Source: an uncultured Erythrobacteraceae bacterium
GTDB taxonomy: Bacteria > Pseudomonadota > Alphaproteobacteria > Sphingomonadales > Sphingomonadaceae
NCBI GenBank assembly: GCA_946482075.1
Contig: CAMLQG010000087.1
Span: forward strand, 1-15,185
Direction of reading: 5' to 3'
DNA: 15,185 nucleotides
Shown here: piece after piece, positions 1 through 7,787 of the stretch
Position numbering within the stretch: the first letter of the stretch is position 1
Layout of the letters: every line of letters starts with the position of its first letter
The notes under the pieces: model-generated
What the model was told of the DNA's origin: nothing
The model's database searches: none
Seen by the model: only the letters and a program-made list of their open reading frames with translations
Position numbers and translations under genes: made by a program

Positions 1-1096
1 GGCGGCCCATGTCCCAGGCCCAGGCGAACTGGCCGGTGCGCGCGTCATAGGCGCGGATCACACCCGAGGGTTCCTTCACCGACTGGCCGTCGAGCGGAGA
101 ACCGCCGAGGATCAGCTTGCCGCGAATGAATACGGGCGGCGAGGTGTGATAGTAATAGCCCGGAGGCGCGGGACTGAGGCCTTCCAGCGTATTGATCTCG
201 CCATTGGTGCCGAAATCCTGGCAAAGCTTGCCGTCCTTGGCGTCGACGGCGAACATGCGCGCGGTGCTGGTCGCCATGACGATGCGATCGGCGCAATGTT
301 CGTCAGCCTTCATATCGGCGATATGCGCATATGTTACGCCGCGACACACCGACGAGGTCACGGGCGCATTGCCGCCGGAATCAGCGACCCAGAGCGACTT
401 GCCCGTTTCCGCGTCGAGCGCGTGGATGCGGTTCGCCATATCGCAGATGTAAAGCATGTTGCCGACCTTGATCGGCGTGCCTTCCAGCACGCCGCCGACC
501 TGGCCGTTCTTCGCGAGGTGAGCCGTCCAGGCGATCTTCAGGCCGGAGACATTGGCTGGAGTGATCTGGCCGAGCGGGGAGTAGCGCTGGTTTTCATCGG
601 TTCCGCCGATCGCGCTCCAGTCTGTCGAGGTCATCCCCGTAAGGGCAAGTGCCGTCGCGTCGGTGCTGGCAGGGCCTCGGGCGTTCCACAGCGAGATGCC
701 GAACACGAAGGCAAGGATCGCCAGCAATCCCCAGGTGGCTTTGCGAAGCCCGGAACTGCCGCTCCGCAATGCTCTCAGGACGAGCAGTAGGAGGCCCAGG
801 CCCAGGACCAGGTTGAGCCGGGGCACAAGAGCCCAGCCGTCGAGGCCCGACTCCGCAACAGCCCAGATTACGGTGATCAGGCAGACGAGCGCGTAGAGCC
901 AGTAGCCCTTGCTTCTACCGCGCCAGATCAACACGGCGGAAGCAAGGATCGCGACACCCGCCAGGACATAATAAAGAGAGCCGCCGAGTATGGCGAGATA
1001 AGCGCCGCCTGCACCCATTGCGAGGCCGAGAAGAGCGGCGAGGATCGCGAGGATCTTTTCCGGGATACCGGAATTGTTGCTGTTTTCGCTGTCCAC
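1..1096 (-). CDS. Membrane-bound PQQ-dependent dehydrogenase, glucose/quinate/shikimate family (N-terminal part)
   Basis: Quinoprotein that oxidises a sugar, polyol or other alcohol on the periplasmic side and passes electrons to ubiquinone. The 365 codons present show about five hydrophobic helices (roughly residues 12-30, 32-58, 65-82, 93-110 and 121-138), the membrane anchor of this family. The PQQ propeller follows from about residue 158, with the family signature DWSAIGGTDENQRYSPLGQI, then the stretch HTSPP and further on EPSGVIRAYD. The family is usually near 800 residues, so more than half lies beyond the left edge. The start is GTG at 1096: an in-frame TGA lies two codons upstream and a strong Shine-Dalgarno sequence GGGAGGAT sits nine bases before it; the first ATG is codon 27, inside the first helix. 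Family is secure; substrate (glucose, quinate or other) is not. It is divergent from the kinase-like gene at 1331 and needs PQQ supplied from elsewhere. Confidence 0.9.
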   Translation of the reverse strand, partial: MDSENSNNSGIPEKILAILAALLGLAMGAGGAYLAILGGSLYYVLAGVAILASAVLIWRGRSKGYWLYALVCLITVIWAVAESGLDGWALVPRLNLVLGLGLLLLVLRALRSGSSGLRKATWGLLAILAFVFGISLWNARGPASTDATALALTGMTSTDWSAIGGTDENQRYSPLGQITPANVSGLKIAWTAHLAKNGQVGGVLEGTPIKVGNMLYICDMANRIHALDAETGKSLWVADSGGNAPVTSSVCRGVTYAHIADMKADEHCADRIVMATSTARMFAVDAKDGKLCQDFGTNGEINTLEGLSPAPPGYYYHTSPPVFIRGKLILGGSPLDGQSVKEPSGVIRAYDARTGQFAWAWDMGR

Positions 1097-1330
1097 TCGT
1101 CAGATCCTCCCTCGTCGCCGGCCTTGTACCGACCCACGCCCATCGACACCGGATGCCGGTGAAGCTGGTCGATGGTCAAGAACGATTTCGCCTGGTGGCT
1201 GGCAGATGTACACAATCCCGGCTACTTCCCTGTCGAATCGAATAAGATGGTTAGTGCAAATTGCGGCTGAATGTCGGGTCCAGCCAAAGTGCCAAGCAAG
1301 GCCGACCGTGCCGAGAGGAGACTTTGAGAA
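1097..1330. promoter_or_regulatory. Divergent intergenic region between the PQQ dehydrogenase and the phosphotransferase gene
   Basis: These 234 bases separate two divergently read genes and must carry both promoters. Apart from the Shine-Dalgarno sequence of the left gene and a GAGGAG about a dozen bases before the ATG at 1331, I see no convincing -35/-10 pair, no clear inverted repeat and no small gene. Confidence 0.4.
1104..1111 (-). promoter_or_regulatory. Ribosome binding site that fixes the GTG start of the PQQ dehydrogenase
   Basis: On the minus strand GGGAGGAT is followed, nine bases after its GGAGG core, by GTG at 1096. A TGA stop in the same frame lies between them (1100-1102), so no longer start is possible in this frame. 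Confidence 0.75.
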
Positions 1331-2482
1331 ATGACTGAGATTGCCGATATCGCCAAGGCGTTCGAAGAGGACGACAAGGAAAGCAAGGTCTACACCAAGG
1401 ACGTCGTTCCGCCGACATACGAATCCATTACGGACGAATGGCTGACGGACGCGCTGTGCGGCCATGTTCCGGGTGCCGAGGTCGTCAACCACAGCCTCGA
1501 CGAACGGGACGACGGTTCCTCCAATCGCCGCCGCATCTTCCTGGAATACAACCAGGCGGGCCAGGACGCAGGCATGCCTGCGAGCGTGTTCTGCAAGATG
1601 TCGGAAAATCTCGCCAACCGGATCACGCTTGCCGCGTCCGGCGCTGCCGAGGGCGAGGCGATCTATTACAACTCGGTCCGCCCGCTGCTCGATATCGAGA
1701 GCTTCAGCGGCCTGTACGCCAAGTTCGATCCGGAGACCTTCCGTTCGCTGATCGTCATGAACGACCGGCGCGACGATGTCCGGTTCGGCAGCGACAAGAT
1801 CGAAGTGACGCGCGAAATGGCCGAAGGCATGGTTCGCACGCTCGCCGGGCTTCACGGCCGGATGTACAAGAGCCCCGTGCTCGACGAACTCAAGCTTCGC
1901 AGCTGGGCGCAGTGGTGGAAGGACATGATGGACGTCACGCCCGCCTTCGGCCCGAGCTGCATGAAAGCGTTCGATGAATCGATCGAACTGGGCCTGATGA
2001 CACCGGCGCTTGCCAAGCGTCGCGAGGAGATCTGGCCGGCGACGATGGAATCCGCTCGCCGCCACGCGGATCTGCCGCACACCTTCACGCACAACGATGT
2101 TCACTTCAAGAACTGGTACATCACCAATGAAGGTACTCGCATGGGTCTGTCCGACTGGCAGTGCGTGACCCGCGGCCATTGGTCGCGCGATGTGATCTAT
2201 GCGCTCACCACGGCGCTGACGATCGAGAACCGCCGAGCGTGGATGGAAGATCTGGTCAAGCTCTATGTCCAGGAAATGACCGCTCAAGGCGTCGACATGC
2301 CGGCACTGGATGAAGTGTGGCTCCATCTGCGCCAGCAGTTGATGACCACGCTGGCATTCTGGACGATCACGCTGGTTCCCGCGCCCAGCATGCCCGACAT
2401 GCAGCCGCGCGATATCACGATAGAGTTCCTGCGCCGCATCTATGCCTGCATGGAAGATTACGAAGCGCTCGACGCGTTCTGA
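1331..2482 (+). CDS. Phosphotransferase of the APH / ecdysteroid-kinase-like family
   Basis: Protein-kinase-fold enzyme expected to transfer phosphate from ATP or GTP to a hydroxyl group of a small molecule. The catalytic loop is HNDVHFKN (residues 254-261): Asp256 is the likely catalytic base and Asn261 a metal ligand. The second metal-binding Asp is in LSDWQ (Asp275), the equivalent of the kinase DFG. The 383-residue length fits the family. The region around residues 100-110 (SGAAEGEAIYYNSVRP) fits the helix bearing the conserved Glu of the N-lobe. A GAGGAG lies upstream of the ATG. The gene stands alone and is closed by a hairpin terminator at 2503-2544. Such proteins are frequent in sphingomonad and actinobacterial catabolic loci with unknown acceptors; aminoglycoside resistance is possible by family but not suggested by the context. 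The family is well supported, the substrate is unknown. Confidence 0.82.
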   Translation: MTEIADIAKAFEEDDKESKVYTKDVVPPTYESITDEWLTDALCGHVPGAEVVNHSLDERDDGSSNRRRIFLEYNQAGQDAGMPASVFCKMSENLANRITLAASGAAEGEAIYYNSVRPLLDIESFSGLYAKFDPETFRSLIVMNDRRDDVRFGSDKIEVTREMAEGMVRTLAGLHGRMYKSPVLDELKLRSWAQWWKDMMDVTPAFGPSCMKAFDESIELGLMTPALAKRREEIWPATMESARRHADLPHTFTHNDVHFKNWYITNEGTRMGLSDWQCVTRGHWSRDVIYALTTALTIENRRAWMEDLVKLYVQEMTAQGVDMPALDEVWLHLRQQLMTTLAFWTITLVPAPSMPDMQPRDITIEFLRRIYACMEDYEALDAF

Positions 2483-2502
2483 TCGGATCGCGACAGCACG
2501 AG

Positions 2503-2544
2503 AGCCCCGCTCGCGCAGGAAATTCTTGCGGAGCGGGGCTTCTT
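2503..2544 (+). terminator. Intrinsic terminator after the phosphotransferase gene
   Basis: AGCCCCGCTC (2503-2512) pairs perfectly with GAGCGGGGCT (2531-2540). The stem continues inward with CGCA/TGCG (2514-2517 and 2527-2530) after a one-base bulge, leaving a nine-base loop. TCTT follows. The U-tract is short, but the stem is strong and lies 20 bases beyond the stop codon. Confidence 0.75.
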
Positions 2545-2577
2545 GCGTGATGGGCATCGCGTGATGCGTGACATTTC

Positions 2578-3633
2578 ATGACTGGCCGTCCCCTTGCCGT
2601 AAGCGACCCGGCGCTGGCTCTCGATCCCGTCCTCATGCCGGGCCCATCCGCGCGCAGGCCGCGTTCCCTGCGGCGGACATCCTCGATGCAGTCTCATTGG
2701 CCGGACGGCATGATGGGGCCGCTGGAGATCGTCGGGCGCGCACGCGACCTCTATACCGGGGACGATCCCGATGCCCCCATCGAGGTTGGCTATGACTGGC
2801 TCACCGCCCGGTTGAACAAAGGCGGCGCTTCGATCATCGGCCTTGCCGCCAATCGTGCGGCGGATGTGCTGGCGGGGATGACGGGGCTCCGGCCGGGCGG
2901 GCAGCTGCGCAAGGCGATTGCCGAAGCGCTGCCGGAGGAGCCGGAGAACTCCACCCTGCTCTATCGGCTGATCGATGACCTTGCCGGCGCGACCTTCATG
3001 TCCACCGGCGCCTGGGAAACATGGCTGCCGGGCGGATCCGAACAATATTTCGCGGAGATCGGCCTGGCGTCGATGCTGGGGCGCCCGGTCGAGGGATTGT
3101 GCGTCAGCTATGCGCCCGGGTCGCCGGCGATGACACCGGATGGCCGCACCAACTCAGCCATCGCCCATCGCGGCCTCGGCCGATTGCCCTATGCCACGCC
3201 AGACCGTTTCGCCTGGCATCAGTTCGCGCCTCACGAGAGCCCCAACCAATGGCGCATACGCTATGTCGATCTTTGGCTGGAGAATGGCAAATACCACGCC
3301 GAATTCGGTTTCCAGGATAGCGCGGCGCGGCCGGAGGGACCCGAATACCGTGCCCTCTATCACGAATATCGCGGCAGGGCGGTGATCGATCCCGACAGTT
3401 TCGTGCTGGAGGACATGGCGCTTACTCAGGGCTCTCTGCCGTTCGGTACTTGCCTCGCCGCGCTGGGCAGCGGCGACAAGCTGCTCAGCCGGAGCCTTGG
3501 CGAGTTCCGCAGCACCGTGCTCCAGGTCCTTCCTGGGACTGCGGGCTGCACCCATCTCAATGATGTCTTCCGCAGCCTGCAGGATATCGTCGCTATGAGC
3601 GATAAGCTGCGCCAGGAACTGGCATTGGCATGA
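2578..3633 (+). CDS. DUF2889 family protein
   Basis: Protein of unknown function, 351 residues. The N-terminal block RRTSSMQSHWPDG then GRARDL (about residues 32-58) and the C-terminal AGCTHLNDVF (residues 322-331, with Cys324 and His326) match my memory of DUF2889 proteins, which end in a conserved GCTHL segment. No signal peptide or membrane helix is seen. ATG codons at 2578 and 2635 both lack a good Shine-Dalgarno sequence; starts further in would cut the conserved RRT block, so an early start is preferred. It is the first gene of a three-gene operon: its stop overlaps the next ATG by four bases, which implies translational coupling with the MaoC-like protein. The conserved Cys/His could bind metal or act in catalysis, but this is a guess. 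Family assignment is moderately sure and the function is open. Confidence 0.7.
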   Translation: MTGRPLAVSDPALALDPVLMPGPSARRPRSLRRTSSMQSHWPDGMMGPLEIVGRARDLYTGDDPDAPIEVGYDWLTARLNKGGASIIGLAANRAADVLAGMTGLRPGGQLRKAIAEALPEEPENSTLLYRLIDDLAGATFMSTGAWETWLPGGSEQYFAEIGLASMLGRPVEGLCVSYAPGSPAMTPDGRTNSAIAHRGLGRLPYATPDRFAWHQFAPHESPNQWRIRYVDLWLENGKYHAEFGFQDSAARPEGPEYRALYHEYRGRAVIDPDSFVLEDMALTQGSLPFGTCLAALGSGDKLLSRSLGEFRSTVLQVLPGTAGCTHLNDVFRSLQDIVAMSDKLRQELALA

Positions 3634-4709
3634 ACGCTGCGCCTGCTTCTCCCACGGTCTTCTGGGAAGATGTGGAGGAAGGCGCGGCGCTGCCCGGCTT
3701 CGATTACGAGCTCAGCCTGCTGCGGCTGGTCGCCTATGTCCGGGCAACAGGATTGTACGACTTCGCCCATTTCGATCCCGATTATGCCCGCACCGTCGGC
3801 GCGGAAGATGCGTTCATCTCCACATTCCAGCTAGCGGGCCTGTTCAGCCGTCTGATCACGGATTGGGCAGGGCCGCAATGCGTGCAGCGTGACCTGACTT
3901 TTTCGATGCGCGGTCAGATGCTGCGCGGAGAAGTGTTGGTGTTTTCCGGCAAGGTGGGCAGGAAGTTCCGGGGCGAGGATGGGGCTTGTCTGGTCGAACT
4001 GGTCGATATCGGCGTCGCCACGGAACGGTTGCCGATAGCTGCGAGCGCCACTGCCGTCATCGCCTTACCGTCGCGGGACGGCGCAACGCCGCCCATTCGG
4101 CAGATGCGCGATGGTGCCGACATTGCGCGGCGCAATCCCGAGATGCCCGATTTCGCGAAGGCGATGATGGATCAGATGAAGCCTGGCAAGGCGCAGCCGG
4201 CATGGCCGCTTACCAGGGAAGAACTTCATCTCTGGTGCGAAGCGCTGGAGGATTGGAACCCGCTTTACTGGGACGCGGATTATGCGGCCCGATCGCCTTA
4301 CGGCGGGCTCATTGCCCCGCCGTCCAGCATGTTTCTCGGCGCCGGTTCGTCGCTGGATGTGGGGCTGGGCTATCGAAAGCCGGGCGCGCGGCCGCCCGAG
4401 CCGGTCGAGCGCGGGCTTCGCGGGATTGAGCTGTTCACCGCGCTGCGCACGATCGCGGCCAAGCAGGGTGTCCCGTTCGCGCCGCCGGGTTTCCCGAATG
4501 TCGTTGTCACGCAGGCCCGGTTCGAGTTCTTCGCGCCGCTCCTCGTCGGAGATACTCAGCGGGCGGAAGTGCGGCTGCTCGACTGCAGCCCGCTGCGCAA
4601 GACGCGTCTCGGCACGGGGCATTTCCTGTCGGTCGAAACGGCGCTAATCAATCAGCGCGACGAACTCGTCAAAACCTTTCTGTCCACTCTCTTCTTCTAC
4701 GGATCATGA
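3630..4709 (+). CDS. MaoC-like double-hotdog hydratase/dehydratase family protein
   Basis: Proteins of this fold hydrate enoyl-CoA or dehydrate 3-hydroxyacyl thioesters. At 359 residues it looks like two hotdog halves. The N-terminal half has YDFAHFDPDYAR (residues 43-54) followed by a segment ending ITDWAGP; the C-terminal half has DWNPLYWDADYAARSPYGG (from residue 208) and GLIAPPSSM. The R-hydratase signature D-x-N-P-x-H is damaged in both: the C-terminal half has Tyr213 where His is expected, and in the N-terminal half His47 has Leu at the position of the catalytic Asp, the nearest Asp being only three residues away. The protein may therefore bind rather than convert acyl-CoA, or use a rearranged site. 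It overlaps DUF2889 upstream and the phosphatase-like gene downstream by ATGA, so all three are probably made in similar amounts. Confidence 0.8.
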   Translation: MNAAPASPTVFWEDVEEGAALPGFDYELSLLRLVAYVRATGLYDFAHFDPDYARTVGAEDAFISTFQLAGLFSRLITDWAGPQCVQRDLTFSMRGQMLRGEVLVFSGKVGRKFRGEDGACLVELVDIGVATERLPIAASATAVIALPSRDGATPPIRQMRDGADIARRNPEMPDFAKAMMDQMKPGKAQPAWPLTREELHLWCEALEDWNPLYWDADYAARSPYGGLIAPPSSMFLGAGSSLDVGLGYRKPGARPPEPVERGLRGIELFTALRTIAAKQGVPFAPPGFPNVVVTQARFEFFAPLLVGDTQRAEVRLLDCSPLRKTRLGTGHFLSVETALINQRDELVKTFLSTLFFYGS

Positions 4710-5467
4710 TCAACAGCATTGCCAATTTTCGTGACGCCGGTGGCCTTTTCAGCCGGTTCGGCGGGCTTGTCCAGACCGGCCGGCTGTTCCGCTGCGGCTT
4801 GCCCGCCGATGTCGACGCAGAGGATCTAGAGCGGATCGTCGCCATGGATTTCGCCGTGATAGCCGACCTGCGCTATCCGGCGGAGCAGGAGAAGGAGCCC
4901 TCGCGCTGGCCGCTCGAATGGGAGGAGCGAATTCTTGCCTATACGGGCACGTCCGACCAGACCGCCCCGCATACGAAGATGCTGCGCGATGGGACGCTGA
5001 CGGAGCAGGGTTCGCGCGAGGCGTATCAGCAGATCTACCGTGTCGTGCCGTTCGACGATGAATATCTCAACACGTTCGGCCGGATGATGGCGTTGCTCGC
5101 CGAAGGGCGAGGTCCGATGCTGGTTCATTGCAGCGCCGGCAAGGACCGGACCGGCATGGCCATTGCCCTGATCCATCACGCATTGGGTGTGCCCGAGGAT
5201 CAGCTATATGCGAACTTCCTGCTGTCGAACGAATCCGCGGGCCTTCACGCCATGGCGGAGGATGTTCGGGCTCGAGTGAAGGAGAATTTCGGCCACGAGT
5301 TCCCGCGCGAACTGATGCGCCACATCATCGGCGTGGAAGCGAGCTACCTCGACGCATTCTTCGACGAGATCAGGCGGCGCTGCGGATCGACCGATGCCTA
5401 TCTGGAAAAGATCGGCTTCGACGAGCGCGCCCGCGAGAGCGCGCTCGCCCATTGGCTGGATCGCTGA
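4706..5467 (+). CDS. Tyrosine-phosphatase-family protein (PF13350-like)
   Basis: Cysteine-dependent phosphatase of the bacterial tyrosine/dual-specificity type, 253 residues, probably cytoplasmic because no signal peptide is seen. The N-terminus carries NFRDAGG (residues 7-13), the hallmark of this family. The P-loop is HCSAGKDRTG (residues 141-150), a complete C-x5-R site with Cys142 as nucleophile and Arg148 as phosphate ligand. Lys and Asp inside the loop are typical of members acting on phosphoinositides or other small phosphoesters as well as phosphotyrosine. The ATG overlaps the stop of the MaoC-like gene by four bases. It ends 15 bases before the convergent esterase gene. Enzyme class is secure; whether the substrate is a protein or a metabolite is unknown. 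The kinase-like gene at 1331 makes a small-molecule substrate conceivable. Confidence 0.87.
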   Translation: MINSIANFRDAGGLFSRFGGLVQTGRLFRCGLPADVDAEDLERIVAMDFAVIADLRYPAEQEKEPSRWPLEWEERILAYTGTSDQTAPHTKMLRDGTLTEQGSREAYQQIYRVVPFDDEYLNTFGRMMALLAEGRGPMLVHCSAGKDRTGMAIALIHHALGVPEDQLYANFLLSNESAGLHAMAEDVRARVKENFGHEFPRELMRHIIGVEASYLDAFFDEIRRRCGSTDAYLEKIGFDERARESALAHWLDR

Positions 5468-5475
5468 GCGCGCTC
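5437..5475. repeat. Two copies of the self-complementary 10-mer GAGCGCGCTC
   Basis: GAGCGCGCTC occurs at 5437-5446 and again at 5466-5475, around the stop codon of the phosphatase-like gene and the 15-base gap to the convergent esterase. The copies can pair with each other across a 19-base loop. There is no T-tract on either strand, so a terminator role is only a possibility. Confidence 0.3.
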
Positions 5476-5482
5476 CGTAAGG

Positions 5483-6430
5483 TCAGCCGCTGAGTTTGCC
5501 CAGCAACAGCTTGATCGCGGTGACGGACGCCGTCCAATCGTCATTGGTCGAAGGGATCGCCGCGCGGAAAGTGGCGAAGCCATGGACCATGCCTTCAGCT
5601 TCGAGGAACACCACGGGCACGCCCGCAGCCGCCAGCTTGCCAGCAAGAGCCCGCCCTTCATCGCGCAGCGGGTCGAGACTGCAGGTATGGATCACGGCCG
5701 GTGCGAGCCCGGCTGCGTCGCCCTTGAGCGGTGAGCAGCGCCAGTCTTCCGCGTCACCCGCATAACAATCGCGGAACCATTCCATGTCCGCCTTGCTCAG
5801 CAGATAGCCTTCGGAAAAATCCTCGTAGGACTGCGAGAATTTCGACAGGTCGGTGACCGGATAGAACATCCATTGGGCCAGGACGGGGACGTCTGCCGGC
5901 TTGTCGCGCAGATACATGGCCGTGGTGGCCGTGAGCGCACCGCCAGCGCTGTCGCCCGAGATGATGAGACCGGTGACCGAGCGGCCGAGTTCCGCCGGAT
6001 TGCTTGCGACCCAGCGCGCAGCTGCTTCGCAATCTTCCGGTCCGGCCGGCCAGACATGTTCGGGCGCCAGGCGATATTCCACCGACACCACCGGCATGTC
6101 GAGATCGCGGGAAATGTTGGCGCAAAGCGTGTCGTAGAACGGCACGTCACCGATCACGAAGCCGCCGCCATGCAGGAAGACCACGACGGGCGAGGGGCCG
6201 CGTTCCGCCTTGCAGTCATACAGGCGCAGCGGGATCGCGTTGCCGGCCGGACCCTTCATTTCGAGATCGCGCTTCACTGCAAGATCGCCCATCGGCAGGT
6301 TGAACTGCGACATCTGCTGCATCATCTCGCGCGCGGCGACGGGGCCGACTTCCGCGAAGCTCGGCGCTTCGAACGTCGCAAGCAGGTCGAGGAATTTCTG
6401 CATGTCCTCGCGGACAAACGGTTTCGTCAT
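5483..6430 (-). CDS. Alpha/beta-hydrolase fold esterase, hormone-sensitive-lipase family (family IV)
   Basis: Serine esterase, 315 residues, the usual length for the family. It shows HGGG (87-90), which builds the oxyanion hole, the nucleophile elbow GDSAGG (159-164, Ser161), the acid in SLDPLRDEG (Asp253) and the His in MVHGF (His283), so the catalytic triad is complete. YRLAPEH (119-125) is also typical. The first 60 residues form a cap region. No signal peptide is seen, so it should act in the cytoplasm on short or medium acyl esters or possibly lactones. An AAAGG lies before the ATG. It follows the MFS gene by 16 bases and is probably the last gene of the 8351-5483 operon, suggesting that the imported compound is an ester or is cleaved after import. 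Confidence 0.92.
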   Translation of the reverse strand: MTKPFVREDMQKFLDLLATFEAPSFAEVGPVAAREMMQQMSQFNLPMGDLAVKRDLEMKGPAGNAIPLRLYDCKAERGPSPVVVFLHGGGFVIGDVPFYDTLCANISRDLDMPVVSVEYRLAPEHVWPAGPEDCEAAARWVASNPAELGRSVTGLIISGDSAGGALTATTAMYLRDKPADVPVLAQWMFYPVTDLSKFSQSYEDFSEGYLLSKADMEWFRDCYAGDAEDWRCSPLKGDAAGLAPAVIHTCSLDPLRDEGRALAGKLAAAGVPVVFLEAEGMVHGFATFRAAIPSTNDDWTASVTAIKLLLGKLSG

Positions 6431-6446
6431 GAATGTGCCTTTCAGC

Positions 6447-7730
6447 TTATGCCTTGGTCAGGGCTGCTTCTTCGGGAATCTTCTCTCGCCGCGAGAACTG
6501 TAGAGCAGCAAACAGCACGCCTGCAATCACGATCGAAACTACCCCGCCGACGATGGCGATCTGGTAGCTGCCCGTCACGTCGTACACATGGGCGGCCGCT
6601 GGCACGGTGAACACCAGGAAGGGCATCTTGATGAAGTAGCTGATGCCCATCACGCGCGAGAATTGCTCGGGCTTGAACAGGGCTGCGGCGGAGCTGGAAT
6701 GGAGCACCACGATGCCGCCATTAGCGATGCCGATCACGAACAGCAGCGTGGCGAACACCATGAATTCGGGCTTCAGAACCGCGATAAGCACCCATGGCAC
6801 GACCACGATGGCGAATTCCACCAACAGGCACCGCAATGCGCCGATCTTGTCGACGAGCACGCCGAAGGCGGGCGCGGCAAGTGCGATAGCAAGGCCGTAG
6901 AGCGATATGGCGGAAGTGGCGGTCATCTGCGGGACGCCTGCGTCGCGCAGCATGGGTATCGCCTGCGAGGAGATCACGTTCGCGGCACCCGTCAGGATAG
7001 CGATCCCCAGGCTCAACAGCCAGAATTTGGAGTTGGTGAGCAGGTCCTTGACGTTGCCTGCCGGCGCTGATGCAGACGCCTGTTGGCCACCGGACGGGGG
7101 CGTCTCTCCGGGATCGGCTCCGAGCGGGAGCAATCCGCGATCTTCGGGCCGATTGACCACCAGAAGCATGATGGGGATCAACAGGGCGAAAAGCAGGGCG
7201 TTGACCTGGAAGACAGCCTTGAGCCCGTAATTGACCAGGATGTAGCTCGTCAGAAGGGGGAACAGCACCATTCCCGGCGACAGGTTGATGATGCCCAGCG
7301 CCAGCCCGCGCTTGTCCTTGAACCAGCGCGTAATGAGTGTGGACCCGGTCACGATTCCCATGGAAACATAGCCGGTGCCGATGAAAATTCCGTATGTCGC
7401 CAGCAGCACATAGATGTTGTCGACCAGCGATATGATCAGAAACCCAATGGAAATCAGTGCAGTGCCGATGGTCATTATCCATTTGGCACTGAATTTCTGG
7501 ACGATGCCGCCCATGAAAAGCGCAATGATGCCGAGCGAGATAGAGGCCACGGATGGTCCGCTGGATGCGAGCGCACGGCTGGTCCCGAACTGTTCCTGGA
7601 TCGTCAGGATCAAAGGGGGGTAACCCATGAACACGATCCCGGTGGAAAAGTTCAGCGCGAGGAAACAGACCCCGACGATGGTCCAGCCGTAAAAGATGTC
7701 CGGGCGCGATGCCGGTTGATAGTCACTCAT
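6447..7730 (-). CDS. MFS transporter, monocarboxylate / oxalate-formate antiporter-like
   Basis: Inner-membrane carrier of 427 residues with about 12 hydrophobic segments and a polar stretch rich in Pro, Gly, Ser and Ala between helices 6 and 7 (around residues 205-225). The segment RWFKDKRGLALGI (about residues 135-147) at the helix 4-5 loop is typical of the monocarboxylate/OFA branch. The N-terminus DIFYGWTIVGVCFLALNFSTG also fits that branch. It probably imports an organic acid or related anion with protons. The ATG at 7730 has only a weak GAGG upstream. It is flanked by the SnoaL_4-like gene (57 bases upstream) and the esterase (16 bases downstream). It is unrelated in subfamily to the second MFS at 11198-12550. 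Confidence 0.88.
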   Translation of the reverse strand: MSDYQPASRPDIFYGWTIVGVCFLALNFSTGIVFMGYPPLILTIQEQFGTSRALASSGPSVASISLGIIALFMGGIVQKFSAKWIMTIGTALISIGFLIISLVDNIYVLLATYGIFIGTGYVSMGIVTGSTLITRWFKDKRGLALGIINLSPGMVLFPLLTSYILVNYGLKAVFQVNALLFALLIPIMLLVVNRPEDRGLLPLGADPGETPPSGGQQASASAPAGNVKDLLTNSKFWLLSLGIAILTGAANVISSQAIPMLRDAGVPQMTATSAISLYGLAIALAAPAFGVLVDKIGALRCLLVEFAIVVVPWVLIAVLKPEFMVFATLLFVIGIANGGIVVLHSSSAAALFKPEQFSRVMGISYFIKMPFLVFTVPAAAHVYDVTGSYQIAIVGGVVSIVIAGVLFAALQFSRREKIPEEAALTKA

Positions 7731-7762
7731 AGACGCCGTTCGACCTCATTGTCATTTTCGAT

Positions 7763-7782
7763 ATCGGCAGGAGATTGCCGAT
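7763..7782 (-). repeat. Small intergenic hairpin between the SnoaL_4-like and MFS genes
   Basis: ATCGGCA (7763-7769) and TGCCGAT (7776-7782) form a perfect 7-bp stem with a six-base loop. It begins a few bases after the upstream stop codon and lies about 33 bases before the MFS start. No U-tract follows directly, so it may stabilise the transcript ends or tune expression within the operon rather than terminate. Confidence 0.35.
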
Positions 7783-7787
7783 CCTGT

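Noticed and set aside
1331..2482. Aminoglycoside resistance gene
   Set aside because: The APH fold is shared by many metabolite kinases; there is no mobile element or resistance context, and the length and sequence fit the ecdysteroid-kinase-like group better.
1100..2557. Long 485-codon minus-strand frame opposite the phosphotransferase gene
   Set aside because: It is the antisense shadow of a GC-rich gene with convincing kinase motifs on the plus strand. Its protein is rich in Arg, His and Ala with no recognisable domain, and it runs through the terminator.
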